A DNA stretch of 64,000 nt from Paenibacillus sp. PvR098 (lineage in GTDB: Bacteria > Bacillota > Bacilli > Paenibacillales > NBRC-103111). This document shows, piece by piece, positions 42,791-52,836 of the stretch (its first letter is position 1; each line of letters begins with the position of its first letter). The notes below the pieces were generated by a model. That model was not told the origin of the DNA. It made no database searches and saw only the letters and a program-made list of their open reading frames with translations. Both the position numbers and the translations under genes were made by a program. Location: contig NZ_JAFIBU010000001.1 of the NCBI RefSeq assembly GCF_017833255.1, positions 3,900,501 through 3,964,500 of the forward strand, read 5' to 3'.

Positions 42791-42810
42791 ATGAATGAAT
42801 ACTCATTCAT
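42791..42810. promoter_or_regulatory. FadR operator between fadR and fadF
   Basis: ATGAATGA and TCATTCAT flank ATAC, matching the Bacillus FadR consensus TGAATGANTANTCATTCA at every fixed base. It lies 34 bases before the fadR start, so it likely represses both divergent operons. Confidence 0.9.
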
Positions 42811-42819
42811 TTTCTGATT

Positions 42820-42848
42820 CCATCTTATGAAATCCGCTCAGTGTTGTC
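42820..42848 (-). promoter_or_regulatory. Candidate promoter of fadR-etfBA
   Basis: On the minus strand TTGACA (42848-42843), 17-base spacer and TAAGAT (42825-42820), with the FadR palindrome just downstream, where a bound repressor would block initiation. Confidence 0.55.
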
Positions 42849-42922
42849 AACCGTCCTGAATAAATTGAATAACAAAAGGTGTAAGGGGTTACATTTGAAC
42901 CTTCGTGAAAGGATGGGTGTTC

Positions 42923-45076
42923 ATGCTCTGGTTATGGATGCATTACCTATTGTTCCTGCTGGTTTTGGGGTATGCCCTTTCTTTGTTTTACCGGGCCGTT
43001 TACCACCGGTATATGTATTTGAAGCTCGGTCAACCTACAGGCTGGCCTTTGGACTGGAAGATGAGGGTAAGTGAGCTTGTCTCTCAGGGACTGGGCCGCG
43101 AAAAGCTGTTGAAAGACCGGAAAAGCGGAATGATGCATATGGTCATCTTTTACGGATTTATCATTTTACAGTTCGGAGCCCTAGATTTGATTTATACGGG
43201 CTTGTCAGGCGGACACCCGCTGCCGATTCCCGGTTACCCGGTATTCGCACTCTCGCAGGAAATTACGGTTGTTCTCGTACTGCTTGCCACTGGATACGCG
43301 GCTTTCCGCAGATATGGTGAGAAGCTGCAGCGGCTGAAAAAAGGCTGGAAGCCGAGTATTGTTCTTTTCTTCATTACCTTCCTCATGCTCTCTGTATTGT
43401 TCTCGCTCGGCTTCGAGCGCGTATGGTCAGGCCAAGAAGCGTCCGCCTACGCCCCCATCTCCTCCTTGATCGCTTCCTTGTTTACAGGACTTTCTACCGG
43501 CACAGCCAAAGCCATGTTTTTTGTATCCTGGTGGGTGCATCTGCTCATCCTGTTAGCTTTCCTCGTCTATATTCCACAGTCCAAGCATTTTCATATTGTA
43601 ACCGCACCGATTAATATATTTTTGCGGCGCAGGGAGCCGGTAGGGCGTCTCAGCAAGCTCGATTTGGAGAATGAAGAAGCCGAATCGTTCGGGGCAGGCA
43701 AAATCGAGGATTTCACCCGGAAGCAGATGCTTGATTTCTATGCCTGTGTGGAATGCGGCCGCTGCACGAACGTATGCCCCGCGTCGAACACGGGCAAAAC
43801 TCTCTCTCCGATGCACCTGATCGTTAAGCTCCGCGATCACCTGACAGAAAAAGGCGCAGCCATGACCTCCAAATCGCCTTGGATGCCTGCTTTTGCATTC
43901 CATAAAGGCAGTGCACATAGTGTCGATTCTGCAGAGATGGAATGGAATCCTCCGCAGGCAATCACGGACATCGGTCCAACACTGGCATGGCAGAAAGCAG
44001 CCTGGCGGCAAACAGAGAAAAAACCGGAGGAGATGGAGCTGATCGGCGATGTCATGACCGAAGAAGAAATTTGGTCATGCACGACCTGCCGCAACTGCGA
44101 AGATCAATGCCCGGTCGGCAATGAGCATGTCGATAAAATCATCGATCTCCGCCGTCATCTCGTTCTTATGCAGGGCAGTGTTCCGCAAGAGGGGCAGCGG
44201 GCCATGCAAAACATTGAACGGCAAGGCAATCCGTGGGGCATTAGCCGCAGCGACCGAAGCCAATGGACGAAGGATATCGGGCAAATTCCCGTGCCGACCG
44301 TCAAAGAGAATCCAGATTTCGAAATCTTGTTCTTCATCGGTTCCATGGGCTCCTATGATAATCGCACGCGCAAAGTATCGCGGGCACTCGTTCGCCTTCT
44401 GCACGAAGCAGGTGTGAAGTTTGCGATTCTGGGCAATGAAGAGAAAAATTCGGGAGATACGCCGCGCCGTATGGGCAACGAATTCTTGTTTCAGCAGCTG
44501 TGCATGGAAAATATCGAAACCTTTCAGAAATATGGCGTCCGCCAAATCGTTACCACATGTCCACATACGTTCAATACATTGAAAAACGAATATCCCGAAT
44601 TCGGGATGGAGGGGGTGGAGGTGCTTCACCATACGCAGCTGCTCGACTGTCTGGTCAGAGAGGGGAGGCTGACGCCGAAATACGCCGTGAATGAACGTAT
44701 CACCTATCATGATTCCTGCTATCTGGGGCGTTATAACGATGTGTACGATCAGCCGCGGGATATTTTACGGGCGATCAAGGGGGTGGAGCTGGTCGAAATG
44801 GAGCGGACACGGGATAACGGGATGTGCTGCGGCGCAGGCGGCGGGATGATGTGGATGGAAGAAGCATCGGGTAAGCGCGTCAACATAGCGCGTGTGGAGC
44901 AGGCGCTGATCACAAGTCCGACCGTCATCAGCAGCGCATGCCCTTACTGTCTGACGATGATGGAGGACGGGACCAAGCTGAAGGATGTGGATGACCGCGT
45001 GAAGGCGCGGGATATCGCGGAGATTTTGGAGCAAGCGGTATTCGGTCATGCCAAAGCCCCAGAACAAGAACAATAA
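42923..45076 (+). CDS. fadF: Membrane Fe-S oxidoreductase (FadF)
   Basis: Probable acceptor for electrons from ETF, passing them to the quinone pool. Five to six N-terminal membrane segments (residues about 1-235), two [4Fe-4S] motifs (CVECGRCTNVCP and CTTCRNCEDQCP), then two CCG domains typical of heterodisulfide reductase subunit B (TCPHTFNTLKNEYP, HDSCYLGRYN, NGMCCGAGGG, ACPYCLTMMEDG). 717 residues, as in B. subtilis FadF. ATG 42923 has AAAGGATGGG upstream; the GTG at 42905 precedes that SD. Confidence 0.92.
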   Translation: MLWLWMHYLLFLLVLGYALSLFYRAVYHRYMYLKLGQPTGWPLDWKMRVSELVSQGLGREKLLKDRKSGMMHMVIFYGFIILQFGALDLIYTGLSGGHPLPIPGYPVFALSQEITVVLVLLATGYAAFRRYGEKLQRLKKGWKPSIVLFFITFLMLSVLFSLGFERVWSGQEASAYAPISSLIASLFTGLSTGTAKAMFFVSWWVHLLILLAFLVYIPQSKHFHIVTAPINIFLRRREPVGRLSKLDLENEEAESFGAGKIEDFTRKQMLDFYACVECGRCTNVCPASNTGKTLSPMHLIVKLRDHLTEKGAAMTSKSPWMPAFAFHKGSAHSVDSAEMEWNPPQAITDIGPTLAWQKAAWRQTEKKPEEMELIGDVMTEEEIWSCTTCRNCEDQCPVGNEHVDKIIDLRRHLVLMQGSVPQEGQRAMQNIERQGNPWGISRSDRSQWTKDIGQIPVPTVKENPDFEILFFIGSMGSYDNRTRKVSRALVRLLHEAGVKFAILGNEEKNSGDTPRRMGNEFLFQQLCMENIETFQKYGVRQIVTTCPHTFNTLKNEYPEFGMEGVEVLHHTQLLDCLVREGRLTPKYAVNERITYHDSCYLGRYNDVYDQPRDILRAIKGVELVEMERTRDNGMCCGAGGGMMWMEEASGKRVNIARVEQALITSPTVISSACPYCLTMMEDGTKLKDVDDRVKARDIAEILEQAVFGHAKAPEQEQ

Positions 45077-45100
45077 CAGGTACAGGAGGTATGAAGGCTC

Positions 45101-47497
45101 ATGGCAACAAAAATCACCAAAGCCGCCGTGATCGGATCGGGAGTTATGGGTGCCAGCATTGCCGCTCATCTTGCCAATGTGGGCATTCCTAGCCTGCTGC
45201 TGGACATCGTTCCGACAGCATTGACGCCGGATGAAGAAGTTAAAGGATGGACGTTTGAGCATCCGGCAGTTCGCAACCGTCTGGCGGCAAATGCGCTTGC
45301 CAGGCTGACCCAACTCAAACCTTCGCCGCTGTATGATCATACCTTCGTCAGCCGGATTACCCCTGGTAACCTGGAGGACGATCTCGACAAAATCCAGGAT
45401 GTCGATTGGGTCATCGAGGTGGTCGTGGAAAACTTTGAGGTGAAGCAGGAGCTGCTTGCTAAGATCGAAAGTCACTGGAAACCGGGGATTATCGTCAGCT
45501 CAAACACGTCAGGCATTTCCATCGACGCTATGACCGCTAGCTGCGGCGAAGCGTTCAAAAGGCATGTTCTCGGGACTCACTTTTTCAACCCGCCGCGTTA
45601 TATGAAGCTGCTGGAAATCATTCCGGGTAAAATGACCGATCCGGAAATCGTGAAGCAAATGACGGATTTTTGTGTTAAAAGGCTCGGCAAAGGCGTCGTC
45701 CTAGCCAAGGATACTCCGAATTTTATCGCGAACCGGATCGGGACTTACGGCTTGTTGGTCACACTGCAAGCCATGCTCGACAAAGGCTATACGGTTCATG
45801 AAGTGGACGCCGTTACAGGCCCAGCCATGGGCCGGCCGAAAAGTGCCACCTTCCGTACCTTGGATATTGTCGGACTGGACACCTTCGTGCATGTGGCGAA
45901 CAACGTGTTTGAAAAACTGGATGAAGGTCCGGAGAAAACGATCTTTGAAGTGCCGCAGGTGCTGAAGGATATGGTGTCCCGCGGGTGGATCGGCGAGAAG
46001 GCCGGTCAGGGCTTTTATAAGAAGGTCAAGGGAGAGCAGGGCAGTGAGATCTTGTCCATCGACTTGAGTGAGATGGATTACAGTAAGGGCTCAAAGCTTG
46101 CCGCTGCCTCGCTTGAGGCAGCCAAAATGGCTAAAGGAACCAAGGAAAAGACCAAAGCGCTGCTAAGCGGCAAAGATCGCTATTCGGAGCTCACGTGGGA
46201 CATTTTGAAAAAAACGCTGCTTTACTCCGCTGAGAAAGTCGGTGAAATCGCGGATTCGATTCTGGATATCGACAAGGCGATGAAGTGGGGCTTCAATTGG
46301 GAGCTTGGGCCGTTTGAAACGTGGGATGCGATCGGGCTTGTACAATCGGTCGAGCGTATGGAAAGAGAAGGCGAGACCGTGCCGGCATGGGTCAAGGAAT
46401 GGATTGCATCGGGGAACGAGTCGTTCTATCACCATGCTAACGGGACGGTCTCCTACTTATATAAAGGGGAATATAAAACGGTCGATCAACCTGCAGAAAT
46501 TATTTCCCTGAGCAGCTTGAAGGAACAGAGCAAGGTGATCCGCTCGAACAGCGGCGCCAGCTTAATCGATGTGGGTGACGGCGTGGCCTGTCTGGAATTC
46601 CATTCGCCGAACAACGCGATCGGTGCCGATATCCTGTTCATGATCCAGCAGAGCGTGGAAGAGGTGCGTATAAATTACGATGCGCTGATTATTGCCAACC
46701 AGGGCCGCAACTTTTGCGTAGGCGCCAATATTATGTTGCTGCTAATGGAAGCGCAGGACGAAGAGTGGGATGAGATCGACCAAATCATCCGCATGTTCCA
46801 GAACACGATGATGAAGCTGAAAACCTTTGAGAAGCCGGTGGTGGCCGCTCCACACCACATGACATTAGGCGGAGGCGTGGAGGCTTGTCTGCCAGCTGAC
46901 GAGGTATGCGCATACACGGAGACGTATTACGGTCTGGTGGAAGCCGGGGTCGGATTAATTCCGGCAGGCGGGGGCTGCAAAGAATTGACGCTGCGGCTAA
47001 GCCGGGCGAATCCGAATCCGGAAGTGGATTTGCAGCCGCACCTCAACGAGCTGTTTATGAATATCGGCACGGCCAAGGTGTCGACCAGCGCCCATGACGC
47101 CCAAAAAATCGGTTACCTTCGTTTGTCCGACCGGGTTGTAACAAACCAGGATCACCTGATCCATGAAGCCAAGCACTCTGCACTTCGGCTTGTTCAATCG
47201 GGATATGCGCTGCCGCCGAAAGAAAATATCCGAGTGGTGGGAAAGAACGGCAAAGCCGTGCTGCAGCTTGGTGCGTATTCTATGCGGCAAAGCGGGTATA
47301 TCAGCGACCACGATTTGCTGATTGCAAATAAGCTGGCTCACGTGCTTGCCGGTGGAGACGTACCTTCGGGAACCTTGGTGACCGAACAATACATGCTGGA
47401 TCTGGAGCGAGAAGCGTTCCTGAGCCTTTGTGGCGAACCGAAAACGCAGCAGCGTATGCAACACATGCTCTCCAAAGGCAAACCGCTGCGCAACTAA
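45101..47497 (+). CDS. fadN: 3-hydroxyacyl-CoA dehydrogenase/enoyl-CoA hydratase (FadN)
   Basis: Bifunctional beta-oxidation enzyme. The N-terminal dehydrogenase starts AAVIGSGVMGASIAAHLANVGI (NAD site), has VVSSNTSGISIDAMT and the catalytic His in GTHFFNPPRYMKLLEII, and PNFIANRIGTYG. The C-terminal hydratase region (about 490-700) has the oxyanion-hole segments ANQGRNFCVGANIMLLL and PHHMTLGGGVEACLPADEV. 798 residues, close to B. subtilis FadN (dehydrogenase first, hydratase last, opposite to E. coli FadB). 24 bases after fadF. Confidence 0.95.
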   Translation: MATKITKAAVIGSGVMGASIAAHLANVGIPSLLLDIVPTALTPDEEVKGWTFEHPAVRNRLAANALARLTQLKPSPLYDHTFVSRITPGNLEDDLDKIQDVDWVIEVVVENFEVKQELLAKIESHWKPGIIVSSNTSGISIDAMTASCGEAFKRHVLGTHFFNPPRYMKLLEIIPGKMTDPEIVKQMTDFCVKRLGKGVVLAKDTPNFIANRIGTYGLLVTLQAMLDKGYTVHEVDAVTGPAMGRPKSATFRTLDIVGLDTFVHVANNVFEKLDEGPEKTIFEVPQVLKDMVSRGWIGEKAGQGFYKKVKGEQGSEILSIDLSEMDYSKGSKLAAASLEAAKMAKGTKEKTKALLSGKDRYSELTWDILKKTLLYSAEKVGEIADSILDIDKAMKWGFNWELGPFETWDAIGLVQSVERMEREGETVPAWVKEWIASGNESFYHHANGTVSYLYKGEYKTVDQPAEIISLSSLKEQSKVIRSNSGASLIDVGDGVACLEFHSPNNAIGADILFMIQQSVEEVRINYDALIIANQGRNFCVGANIMLLLMEAQDEEWDEIDQIIRMFQNTMMKLKTFEKPVVAAPHHMTLGGGVEACLPADEVCAYTETYYGLVEAGVGLIPAGGGCKELTLRLSRANPNPEVDLQPHLNELFMNIGTAKVSTSAHDAQKIGYLRLSDRVVTNQDHLIHEAKHSALRLVQSGYALPPKENIRVVGKNGKAVLQLGAYSMRQSGYISDHDLLIANKLAHVLAGGDVPSGTLVTEQYMLDLEREAFLSLCGEPKTQQRMQHMLSKGKPLRN

Positions 47498-47522
47498 GCC
47501 TATCCAAGTGAGGTGAACGTTT

Positions 47523-48707
47523 ATGAGAGAAGCCGTGATTGTTTCCATTGCCCGCACTCCGGTAGGCCGGGCGAAAAAGGGCAGCTTTGCCCAAACCCGA
47601 GCGGAAGATTTAGGAAAAACGGTGCTTCAGGCTGTCGTTGACCGAGCTCCGGGCGTGAAGAAAGAGGACGTCGAGGACATTATCATCGGGTGCGCGATGC
47701 CGGAAGGGGAGCAGGGCTTGAACTTCGCCCGAATCATGTCGCTGTACGCCGGATTTCCTTCATCAGTGCCGGCTATGACGATCAACCGGTTCTGCTCGTC
47801 CGGCCTGCAGTCGATCGCTCTCGCGGCCGAGAGCATCATCACAGGGAGCGCCGACATGATCATCGCAGGCGGCGTAGAAAGCATGAGCCACGTGCCGATG
47901 ACAGGCTTCAAGCTGGCGCCGCACCCGAAGCTCATGGAGGAGATGCCGGAGGTCTACATTGGCATGGGCCATACGGCGGAGAATGTCGCTGACCGTTTCG
48001 GCATCTCTCGCGAGGCTCAGGATCGCTTCGCGATGTTGAGCCACCGAAAAGCGGCAAGAGCCATCCAGTCGGGCGCTTTTAAAGAAGAAATCGTACCGGT
48101 CCACACAACGCTTGGGGGCTTTGGCGAACACGGCAGGCCTTGGGAAAAGCCGGTCGTTCTGGATATGGACGAAGGGGTCCGCCCCGATACCACATTGGAG
48201 GGACTGGCCAAGCTTAATCCCGCGTTCAAAGCAGGCGGCTCCGTCACTGCAGGGAACGCTTCACAGATGAGCGACGGTGCGGCTGCCGTGCTTGTCATGA
48301 GCAGGGAGAAAGCGGAGGAGCTGGGACTTAGGCCGCTCGCCGCCTTCCGATCGTTCGCACTGGCTGGTGTGGCCCCCGAAATTATGGGGGTCGGACCGGT
48401 AGAGGCGATCCCTAAGGCGCTTAAGCGCGTGGGTCTCGGCTTGGAGGATATTCGTCTCTTCGAAATTAACGAAGCGTTCGCTTCCCAATGCCTTCATATT
48501 ATCCGCGAATTAAATCTGGATGAGAGCTTGGTGAATGTCAACGGAGGCGCGATTGCTCTCGGTCATCCGCTCGGCTGCACGGGCACAAAGCTGACAGTCA
48601 GCCTGATCTGCGAGCTGCGCCGTCGTGGCGGAGGGTATGGTGTTGTGTCTATGTGCATCGGCGGCGGCATGGGGGCGGCTGGAGTGTTTGAAGTGTACCC
48701 GGAATAG
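47523..48707 (+). CDS. fadA: Acetyl-CoA C-acyltransferase (3-ketoacyl-CoA thiolase)
   Basis: Thiolase that cuts 3-ketoacyl-CoA to acetyl-CoA plus the shortened chain. Catalytic Cys in [12 protein letters not shown], the [11 protein letters not shown] motif, [17 protein letters not shown] and [15 protein letters not shown] (His), and [13 protein letters not shown] with the second Cys near the end. 394 residues. GAGGTGAAC SD. It is 25 bases after fadN, in the usual order. Confidence 0.95.
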   Translation: MREAVIVSIARTPVGRAKKGSFAQTRAEDLGKTVLQAVVDRAPGVKKEDVEDIIIGCAMPEGEQGLNFARIMSLYAGFPSSVPAMTINRFCSSGLQSIALAAESIITGSADMIIAGGVESMSHVPMTGFKLAPHPKLMEEMPEVYIGMGHTAENVADRFGISREAQDRFAMLSHRKAARAIQSGAFKEEIVPVHTTLGGFGEHGRPWEKPVVLDMDEGVRPDTTLEGLAKLNPAFKAGGSVTAGNASQMSDGAAAVLVMSREKAEELGLRPLAAFRSFALAGVAPEIMGVGPVEAIPKALKRVGLGLEDIRLFEINEAFASQCLHIIRELNLDESLVNVNGGAIALGHPLGCTGTKLTVSLICELRRRGGGYGVVSMCIGGGMGAAGVFEVYPE

Positions 48708-48743
48708 CGGTATGAAATTTTATACGATGGAGGAGAGATGGAT

Positions 48744-50516
48744 ATGGCAGACAAAGTGATTGGCGGAAGCTTTGTCATTGACGACTTGGATTTTCAAGCG
48801 GTTGTCACACCGGATGATTTGACGGATGAGCAGCGCATGATTGCGGAGATGACCGCTGATTTCGTGGAAGGCGAAGTGCTCCCGGTCGATGAGGAAATCG
48901 AAAAGCTGAACTACGACTTGACCTTGAGGCTGTTGAAACAGAGCGGCGAGCTCGGACTTCTTGGAGCAGATGTGCCGGAAGCGTTGGGCGGACTCGGACT
49001 TGATAAAGTCAGCACTACGCTGATTAATGAGCGGCTGTCCAAAGCTTCTTCATTCGCCCTATCCGTGGGTGCCCATGTCGGCATCGGTACGCTCCCGATC
49101 GTCTATTTCGGTACACCGGAGCAGAAAAAGAAATATTTGCCTGATCTGGCCAGCGGCGCGCTCATCGCAGCCTATTGCCTCACAGAGCCGACATCCGGCT
49201 CGGATGCGCTTGGCGCGAAAACGACGGCACGTCTTTCAGAGGATGGCCAAAATTACGTTTTGAATGGGACGAAGCAATTCATCACTAACGCGGGATTCGC
49301 GGATATCTTTATCGTTTATGCGAAAGTGGACGGAAAGCACTTCAGCACCTTTATCATAGAGCGGACAATGGAAGGCGTAAGTATCGGCCCGGAGGAAAAG
49401 AAAATGGGCATCAAGGGCTCGTCAACCTGCCCGCTCATCCTGGAAGATGTAAAGGTCCCCGTGGAAAATCTGCTTTGGGAAGTAGGCAAAGGCCATTTAA
49501 TTGCCTTCAATATATTGAACATCGGTCGTTTCAAGCTGGCTGCCGGCTGTCTTGGCGCGTCGAAGGAAGCCATAGAAATATCGGCCAAATATGCCAATAT
49601 ACGCACTCAGTTCGGCAAGCCCATCTCTTCCTTTCCGCTCATTGGGAAGAAGCTGGCCGAAATGAATGTGCGCACCTATGCGCTCGAAAGCATGGTGTAC
49701 CGTACGGCAGGCTTGATGGATGCAGGCTTGAACGAGATCGACCACGCCAGCCCGGAAGCGGGAGTTCAATCCGCCAAGGCAATCGCTGAATATGCTCTGG
49801 AATACTCCATCAACAAGGTGTTTGGGTCGGAAACGCTTGATTTCGTGGCGGATGAAGGTGTGCAAATCCACGGCGGCTACGGTTTTATCCAGGAATATAA
49901 GATCGAACGCATTTACCGTGATTCACGGATCAACCGCATCTTTGAAGGGACGAACGAGATCAACCGGCTGCTCATTCCCGGCACACTGATCAAACGCGCC
50001 ATGAAAGGCGAGCTTCCGCTCATGCAGAAAGCCCAGGCGCTTCAGTCGGAGCTGCTGCAGCTCGTTCCGGGACTAATGTTCGAAGGCGCGTTGGAGGAAG
50101 AAACGCACCTCGTTTCCATGGCCAAAAAAATATTTCTCATGGCGGGCGGCTATGCCGTACAAAAATTCCAAATGCAGCTCGAGCAGGAACAGGAGGTGCT
50201 CAGCCACTTGGCTGACATGATGATTCAAATTTATGCCATGGAAAGCGCGCTCCTTCGAACCCGTAAACGTATCGCAAAGCAGGGCGAAGATAAAGCGGTG
50301 TGTGCTATCGATATGACACGAGTCTTCGTTCACGAAGCGTTCGAGGCGATGGAATCGCTTGCCAAAGAGACGTTATCGGCCATAGATAGCGGAGATATGC
50401 TGCGTACTCAGCTCTCCGTATTAAAGAAGCTGACACGCCGTACGCCGGTCAATACCATAAAGCTGAAGCAGCAAATTGCCGCCCGTGTGATCCAGTCGGA
50501 ACAATTCGTGTTCTAA
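48744..50516 (+). CDS. fadE: Acyl-CoA dehydrogenase (FadE)
   Basis: First step of beta-oxidation, passing electrons to ETF. Domains: N-terminal helical (to about 150), middle beta (YCLTEPTSGSDALGAKTTA), C-terminal helical with YGFIQEYKIERIYRDSRINRIFEGTNEINRLLIP carrying the catalytic Glu context, and an extra C-terminal region of about 170 residues seen in the FadE-type subfamily. 590 residues from ATG 48744, eight bases after GGAGGAG; the ATG at 48738 lies too close to it. Confidence 0.95.
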   Translation: MADKVIGGSFVIDDLDFQAVVTPDDLTDEQRMIAEMTADFVEGEVLPVDEEIEKLNYDLTLRLLKQSGELGLLGADVPEALGGLGLDKVSTTLINERLSKASSFALSVGAHVGIGTLPIVYFGTPEQKKKYLPDLASGALIAAYCLTEPTSGSDALGAKTTARLSEDGQNYVLNGTKQFITNAGFADIFIVYAKVDGKHFSTFIIERTMEGVSIGPEEKKMGIKGSSTCPLILEDVKVPVENLLWEVGKGHLIAFNILNIGRFKLAAGCLGASKEAIEISAKYANIRTQFGKPISSFPLIGKKLAEMNVRTYALESMVYRTAGLMDAGLNEIDHASPEAGVQSAKAIAEYALEYSINKVFGSETLDFVADEGVQIHGGYGFIQEYKIERIYRDSRINRIFEGTNEINRLLIPGTLIKRAMKGELPLMQKAQALQSELLQLVPGLMFEGALEEETHLVSMAKKIFLMAGGYAVQKFQMQLEQEQEVLSHLADMMIQIYAMESALLRTRKRIAKQGEDKAVCAIDMTRVFVHEAFEAMESLAKETLSAIDSGDMLRTQLSVLKKLTRRTPVNTIKLKQQIAARVIQSEQFVF

Positions 50517-50546
50517 CCCGATTTCATACCAAAGAGGTGATCGGTC

Positions 50547-52232
50547 GTGACACAAAAGCCATGGTTACTGCATTACCCAGAGGAAGTGCCCCCGACTTAC
50601 ACATATCCCAAACAAAATCTGGCCGATTTTCTGGTGCAATCGTCAGCCAAGTTTCCGCATCAACCTGCCTTGCATTTTATGGGCAAAGAAATGAATTACG
50701 CCGATCTGCTTGAAGCGGCATACCGCTTTGGTCATGCGCTTCGCAAGCTGGGTACAGTCCGGGGGGATCGGGTGGCGATTATGCTGCCCAACTGTCCACA
50801 ATTGGTTATCGCCTATTATGGAGCACTGCTCGCAGGTGCAATCGTTGTAATGACCAACCCGCTGTACATGCAGCGGGAGCTTGAGCATCAGCTGAACGAT
50901 TCAGGCGCCATATTGATGGTTACCCTTGATTTGTTGTTTCAGAAAGTGAAAAGCGCTGTAACCGGGACGAAGGTTCGTCATGTCATCGTCACGTCGATTA
51001 AGGATTACCTTCCTTTTCCGAAAAATATGCTTTATCCGATAAAAGTGATAAAGGAGGGGTTAAACCGCGAAGTGCAGTATGGCGAGGGGGTTCATGCTTT
51101 TCTGAAGCTGATGCACCTTTCCTCGAATAAAACTATTCATACGGATGTAGACGCCGACAATGATATAGCCCTGCTTCAGTATACGGGAGGCACGACAGGC
51201 CTTTCCAAGGGGGTGATGCTGACTCACTATAACGTCATCGCCAATACGGTCCAAACCAGCTTGTGGGCGTATAAAAGCATACCCGGCAAAGAACGTTATT
51301 TGGCTGCGCTACCGTTTTTCCATGTGTTTGGTCTGACCGTACTGATGAACCAGGCAATCATGCTGGGCGGCTGCTTGATTCTGGTCCCCAAATTCGAGGT
51401 GAACCCTATTCTTTCGCTGATTCACAAGCTGAGACCGACGGTGTTTCCCGGTGCGCCGACGATGTACATTGCGCTGATCAACCATCCGGATGTAAGTAAA
51501 TACAATCTGTCATCGATCCGAATGTGCATCAGCGGGGCGGCGCCTTTGCCTCTTGAAGTACAGGAACGGTTTGAGGCAATGACTGGTGGAAGGCTTATTG
51601 AAGGCTATGGTCTGACGGAATCATCGCCTGTCACGCATGCCAATAATATATGGGAAAAGCGAAAGATGGGCTCGATTGGCATTCCTTTTCCCGATACTCA
51701 GGCTAAGGTGGTTCACCCGGTAACGGGAGAGGAACTTCCGGTCGGTGAGATCGGGGAGCTTGTGGTGAGCGGTCCGCAGGTGATGAAAGGCTATTGGAAT
51801 AATCCCGAGGAAACGGGCCGCGTGCTGCGGGAGGGCTGGCTGCATACGGGAGATATGGCGCGAATGGACGAGGACGGGTATTATTATATCATGGACCGGA
51901 TGAAGGATGTGATCATTGCGGGCGGGTTCAACATCTTCCCGCGGGAGATCGAAGAGGTGCTGTTCGAGCATCCGGATATTGAAGAAGCCGTGGTCCTAGG
52001 CCTGCCGGATCCCTATCGGGGGGAAACGGTCAAAGCTTATATTGTCCTGAAGGAAGGGGTATCCTTAAAGGAAAAGGAACTTGAGCATTGGTGCAGGGAG
52101 CGCTTGGCCGCTTACAAGGTCCCGCACAGGTATGAGTTCCGCAGCGAATTGCCCAAAACATTGGCCGGGAAAGTGCTTCGAAGAAAATTGGTTGAGGAAG
52201 ACGCTCAGCATCAAGATTGGAAGAACAAGTAG
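50547..52232 (+). CDS. lcfA: Long-chain fatty acid-CoA ligase
   Basis: Activates fatty acids with ATP and CoA. AMP-binding family motifs: YTGGTTGLSKGVMLTH, YGLTESSPVTH, the LHTGDMARMDEDGYYYIMDRMKDVIIAGGFNIFPREIEEVL linker region and the terminal LPKTLAGKVLRRKL with catalytic Lys. 561 residues, GTG start at 50547 with AGAGGTG upstream. In Bacillus it is part of the FadR regulon; here it sits in the fadF operon. Confidence 0.93.
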   Translation: MTQKPWLLHYPEEVPPTYTYPKQNLADFLVQSSAKFPHQPALHFMGKEMNYADLLEAAYRFGHALRKLGTVRGDRVAIMLPNCPQLVIAYYGALLAGAIVVMTNPLYMQRELEHQLNDSGAILMVTLDLLFQKVKSAVTGTKVRHVIVTSIKDYLPFPKNMLYPIKVIKEGLNREVQYGEGVHAFLKLMHLSSNKTIHTDVDADNDIALLQYTGGTTGLSKGVMLTHYNVIANTVQTSLWAYKSIPGKERYLAALPFFHVFGLTVLMNQAIMLGGCLILVPKFEVNPILSLIHKLRPTVFPGAPTMYIALINHPDVSKYNLSSIRMCISGAAPLPLEVQERFEAMTGGRLIEGYGLTESSPVTHANNIWEKRKMGSIGIPFPDTQAKVVHPVTGEELPVGEIGELVVSGPQVMKGYWNNPEETGRVLREGWLHTGDMARMDEDGYYYIMDRMKDVIIAGGFNIFPREIEEVLFEHPDIEEAVVLGLPDPYRGETVKAYIVLKEGVSLKEKELEHWCRERLAAYKVPHRYEFRSELPKTLAGKVLRRKLVEEDAQHQDWKNK

Positions 52233-52272
52233 GAATCTGTTCCTGCCGGAAGCCCAATAAGGAGAGAACACA

Positions 52273-52692
52273 ATGAACATGGAACAAACCAAGAAAGAAT
52301 TCGAACGCATGCTGGAGCAGGCGCAGCATACCTTTTGGGGCTATCTGGGTTGCGAATTGATTGAGCTGGATGAACGCAAGATTATTATCACGTTGGATGT
52401 ACAGGAGCACCATCTGAATTTCATCGGCATTCTTCATGGAGGCGTGCATACGAGCCTGCTGGATTCCGCAATGGGACTCATGGCTATGGCCGCCCGCCCT
52501 GGCAGCGATATAGTGACCTCGGGATTAAACATGCATTTTACCGCGCCTGCCGGGAAAGGTAAAGTGACGGCGGTTGCGGAGATCGTTCATATGTCAGCCA
52601 GAACGATTACGACCAAGGGAACCCTCATGAACGAAAATAACATCCTATGCTCGATGGCTACCGCGTCGTTCCGGGTCATCGACAAAAAATGA
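52273..52692 (+). CDS. PaaI-type hotdog thioesterase
   Basis: 139-residue hotdog-fold protein. FIGILHGGVHTSLLDSAMGLMAMA and GLNMHFTAPAGKGKVTAVAEIVH are typical of the PaaI/thioesterase superfamily, with the catalytic acidic/Ser site in the long helix. It ends the fad operon, 40 bases after lcfA, where it could release CoA from inhibitory acyl-CoA. Substrate not known. SD AAGGAGAG. Confidence 0.88.
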   Translation: MNMEQTKKEFERMLEQAQHTFWGYLGCELIELDERKIIITLDVQEHHLNFIGILHGGVHTSLLDSAMGLMAMAARPGSDIVTSGLNMHFTAPAGKGKVTAVAEIVHMSARTITTKGTLMNENNILCSMATASFRVIDKK

Positions 52693-52709
52693 AGTGTCAG
52701 CCACTTGGT

Positions 52710-52739
52710 TTGAAGGGTCAAACTGGAAAGTGGTATAAT
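52710..52739 (+). promoter_or_regulatory. Candidate promoter of the DinB-like gene
   Basis: TTGAAG (52710-52715), 18-base spacer, TATAAT (52734-52739). About 98 bases before the TTG start. Confidence 0.5.
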
Positions 52740-52747
52740 ATGGATTG

Positions 52748-52780
52748 TAGACCGGGACCTTAAGCGGAACGGTCTATTTC
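52748..52780 (+). terminator. Hairpin after the fad operon
   Basis: TAGACCG (52748-52754) pairs with CGGTCTA (52770-52776), followed by TTTCTTTG. It may end the fad transcript. It also falls at the start of the transcript from the TATAAT promoter, so it may form a 5' stem there. Confidence 0.5.
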
Positions 52781-52836
52781 TTTGTGTGGGAATATAACAT
52801 GTCGGACGGGAATGACTTAAAGGAGGGAGAAGTCTA

